From a virus, in IMG/VR virus record IMGVR_UViG_3300024500_000092, positions 1 through 26,843 of that record: a stretch of DNA of 26,843 nucleotides; one strand, 5' to 3'. Of this stretch, positions 25,617 through 26,843 are shown in pieces. Below the pieces are notes generated by a model, which was not told where the DNA came from, did not search any database, and saw nothing but the letters and a program-made list of their open reading frames with translations. Position 1 is the stretch's first letter. Each line of letters starts with the position of its first letter. Position numbers and translations under genes: made by a program.

Positions 25617-25619
25617 ATT

Positions 25620-25624
25620 TCCTT
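25620..25624 (-). promoter_or_regulatory. Ribosome binding site at the head of the structural operon
   Basis: AAGGA on the minus strand, three bases before the ATG at 25616 and twelve before the in-frame ATG at 25607. The spacing is short for the first and long for the second, so the start remains ambiguous by three codons. Confidence 0.5.
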
Positions 25625-25635
25625 GTCATATAGTC

Positions 25636-25643
25636 TATTTATT
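25636..25643 (-). promoter_or_regulatory. Candidate T4-type late promoter driving the structural operon (AATAAATA)
   Basis: Minus-strand AATAAATA in the divergent gap, one base off TATAAATA and identical in eight bases, plus the G before it, to the site at 2369-2376. Transcription would begin near 25630, giving a leader of about 14 bases to the ATG at 25616. The first structural gene follows directly, and the late sigma factor is encoded next to it on the other strand. Confidence 0.6.
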
Positions 25644-25655
25644 CGACAAAAAATG

Positions 25656-25664
25656 TGCTATTAT
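25656..25664 (+). promoter_or_regulatory. Candidate extended -10 promoter for the sigma-factor gene
   Basis: Plus-strand TGCTATTAT (TG-n-TATAAT type with one change) lies 28 bases before the ATG at 25692. No good -35 element is seen at the usual distance, as is common for extended -10 promoters. If real, the host polymerase would transcribe gp55 and gp47 before late genes are switched on. Confidence 0.35.
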
Positions 25665-25691
25665 ATTACTAATTGTGGAGAAATCTAGATA

Positions 25692-26537
25692 ATGAACCAA
25701 CCAAAAGTTAAGTACCTAACTAATAAGGACCTACTAAGAGAGATACATTTAAGCAAAGTTACATATAGCTCTTATACAAAACAAGAATATCATGAATATG
25801 ATTTAATTGTTCCTAACTTAGAAAAAATAAACATTAGAACTATAGCAGAAGCAAAAAGAAATAGGGCTGCACGTTTAGCAAAACAAGCGCACGAAGCAGC
25901 TATGCTAGAACAGGGTAAAAAAATTCCTGCAAAAGGATTCGAAATAGATTATAAGAAAATTGACAAACACGATCTAGTATTTCGTGTTATGACATTTGAT
26001 CATATTCCTCTAGCACCCGGTCGTAAAAAGACATTAAAGAATACAGCCGACAGTCACGAAAAAGTAAACTTTCCTCCTTATCAACACTGGAAGTTTGACG
26101 ACAATGACGAATTGATCTGTGTAGGCAAAAGTCACTGGAAGGGTGGAATTAAAACAGGTAAATTTGATAAAGATCACGGACAAATGACTAATAACTTAGC
26201 TCGTATGTTTATTAAATTATGTGAGCGTTATGCAACTAGAGGAAATGTCCGTGGATATACTTACAACGATGAAATGCGTGGTCAAGCGATACTTCAGCTC
26301 ACCCAAATTGGTTTACAATTTGATGAAAGCAAATCCGATAACCCGTTTGCTTATTATACCGCTGCTGTTACTAACAGTTTTGTTCGCATCATCAATATCG
26401 AGAAGCGTAATCAAAATATTCGAGATGATATTCTTGAAATGAATGGTATGAATCCGAGCTGGACCAGACAGAACAGTGGTAGCAGTGGAGCTAATACTGC
26501 ACCTGTTACAATCACATCTGGCGAAGATTGGGATTGA
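25692..26537 (+). CDS. 55: gp55-like sigma factor for late transcription, 281 residues
   Basis: In T4, gp55 binds host RNA polymerase core and recognises the TATAAATA late promoter with help from the sliding clamp. Residues about 160-240 match the gp55 core: MTNNLARMFIKLCERYATRG, then YTYNDEMRGQAILQLTQIGL, FDESKSDNPFAYYTAAVTNSF and RIINIEKRNQ. This region corresponds to sigma region 2, including the N-P-(H/F)-A-Y segment. The N-terminus has YLTNKDLLREI, reminiscent of the opening of other gp55-like proteins. Between the two lies roughly 130 extra residues (with LVFRVMTFDHIPLAPGRKK and SHWKGG), absent from T4 gp55 (185 residues). The C-terminus ends GEDWD, an acidic-aromatic tail that might serve clamp contact. 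GGAG lies 11 bases before the ATG. The gp47-like gene follows after 31 bases. Confidence 0.8.
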   Translation: MNQPKVKYLTNKDLLREIHLSKVTYSSYTKQEYHEYDLIVPNLEKINIRTIAEAKRNRAARLAKQAHEAAMLEQGKKIPAKGFEIDYKKIDKHDLVFRVMTFDHIPLAPGRKKTLKNTADSHEKVNFPPYQHWKFDDNDELICVGKSHWKGGIKTGKFDKDHGQMTNNLARMFIKLCERYATRGNVRGYTYNDEMRGQAILQLTQIGLQFDESKSDNPFAYYTAAVTNSFVRIINIEKRNQNIRDDILEMNGMNPSWTRQNSGSSGANTAPVTITSGEDWD

Positions 26538-26568
26538 CCTTTAATTAAAAATACTGTAACATAAATCT

Positions 26569-26843
26569 ATGAATCTATTTAAAAAAGCAGCTTGTTTCAC
26601 AGATATTCATTTTGGTCTTAAAAGCGGTAGCAGAACACATAACATTGACTGCGAAGAATTTGTTAAGTGGTTTTGTGATACAGCCAAAGAAGAAGGTGCA
26701 GAGACGTGTATCTTTTTAGGTGACTGGCATCACAATCGTGCCAGCACAGACGTTAGTACTATGAATTATACTCTTTCAAACTTAGAAAGACTTAGTGCTT
26801 CGTTTGAAAAAGTTTACTTTATACTTGGCAACCACGATCTGTT
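26569..26843 (+). CDS. 47: gp47-like recombination nuclease subunit (SbcD/Mre11 type), N-terminal part
   Basis: Metallophosphoesterase subunit that, with the ATPase gp46, processes DNA ends for recombination-dependent replication. The 91 visible residues begin MNLFKKAACFTDIHFGLKSG and show three metal-binding motifs of the family: D-I-H-F-G (residues 12-16), GDWHHNR (from residue 50) and GNHDL at the window edge (residues 87-91). The frame runs off the end of the window. It starts 31 bases after the gp55-like stop, without a clear ribosome site (TGTAACATAAATCT before the ATG). The order 55 then 47 matches T4, so gene 46 would be expected just beyond the window. Confidence 0.88.
   Translation, partial: MNLFKKAACFTDIHFGLKSGSRTHNIDCEEFVKWFCDTAKEEGAETCIFLGDWHHNRASTDVSTMNYTLSNLERLSASFEKVYFILGNHDL

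Noticed and set aside
26221-26442. Plus-strand 73-codon frame inside the gp55-like gene
   Set aside because: It overlaps the conserved sigma core in another frame and has no supporting start signal.
26560-26567. CATAAATC just before the gp47-like start
   Set aside because: It resembles a late element but ends only two bases before the ATG, so transcription would begin inside the gene. gp47-type genes are not usually late genes.
1-26843. tRNA genes, CRISPR arrays, attachment sites and strong hairpin terminators
   Set aside because: I looked for cloverleaf, spaced-repeat and GC-rich stem plus T-run patterns in the gaps and found none. Gaps are too short for most of these.

Overview
The window looks like part of the genome of a tailed, contractile (T4-like) bacteriophage. 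The DNA is visibly AT-rich, genes are packed with gaps of 0 to about 75 bases, and the proteins read as a T4-type baseplate: a gp48/gp54-like tube-baseplate junction protein, gp53, a hub protein, gp5, gp25 and gp6, then one enormous protein and a tail fibre. Style and base composition recall T4-like phages of marine or other aquatic bacteria. The host cannot be read from this window: there is no tRNA, integrase or host-derived metabolic gene.

Layout. From about 25616 down to position 1, everything lies on the minus strand and reads as one late structural operon: gp48/54-like (25616-24483), gp53-like (24481-24182), hub-like 813-residue protein (24179-21738), gp5-like hub/needle (21738-20128), gp25 (20125-19688), gp6 (19641-16234), a 4618-residue giant protein (16228-2372), a roughly 215-residue structural protein (2340-1693), and a collar-domain tail fibre (1689 to beyond position 1). 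Stops and starts touch or nearly touch, which suggests translational coupling. On the plus strand, diverging from a 75-base regulatory gap, lie a gp55-like late sigma factor (25692-26537) and the start of a gp47-like (SbcD/Mre11-type) recombination nuclease subunit (26569 to beyond the end). No stretch over 300 bases lacks a gene.

How the genes fit together. gp55-type factors direct the host RNA polymerase to late promoters of the TATAAATA type. Close matches (AATAAATA) sit at the head of the minus-strand operon and again at the giant gene's stop codon. So the sigma factor on one side of the divergent gap probably drives the structural genes on the other. The gp5-like needle and the hub-like protein would form the baseplate centre, gp53, gp25 and gp6 the wedges, and the gp48/54-like protein the start of the tail tube. 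The giant protein occupies the place where T4 encodes its peripheral wedge and fibre-attachment proteins (gp7 to gp11).

The most interesting object is that 13.9-kb gene. Its protein holds an integrin-like FG-GAP beta-propeller, a cupredoxin-like fold without copper ligands, and about seven small aromatic modules resembling carbohydrate-binding modules. Four of these modules are inserted inside the other folds. Its C-terminal half carries glycine-rich and beta-hairpin repeats. No enzyme motif was recognised in it. It may be a giant adhesive or scaffolding component of the baseplate periphery.
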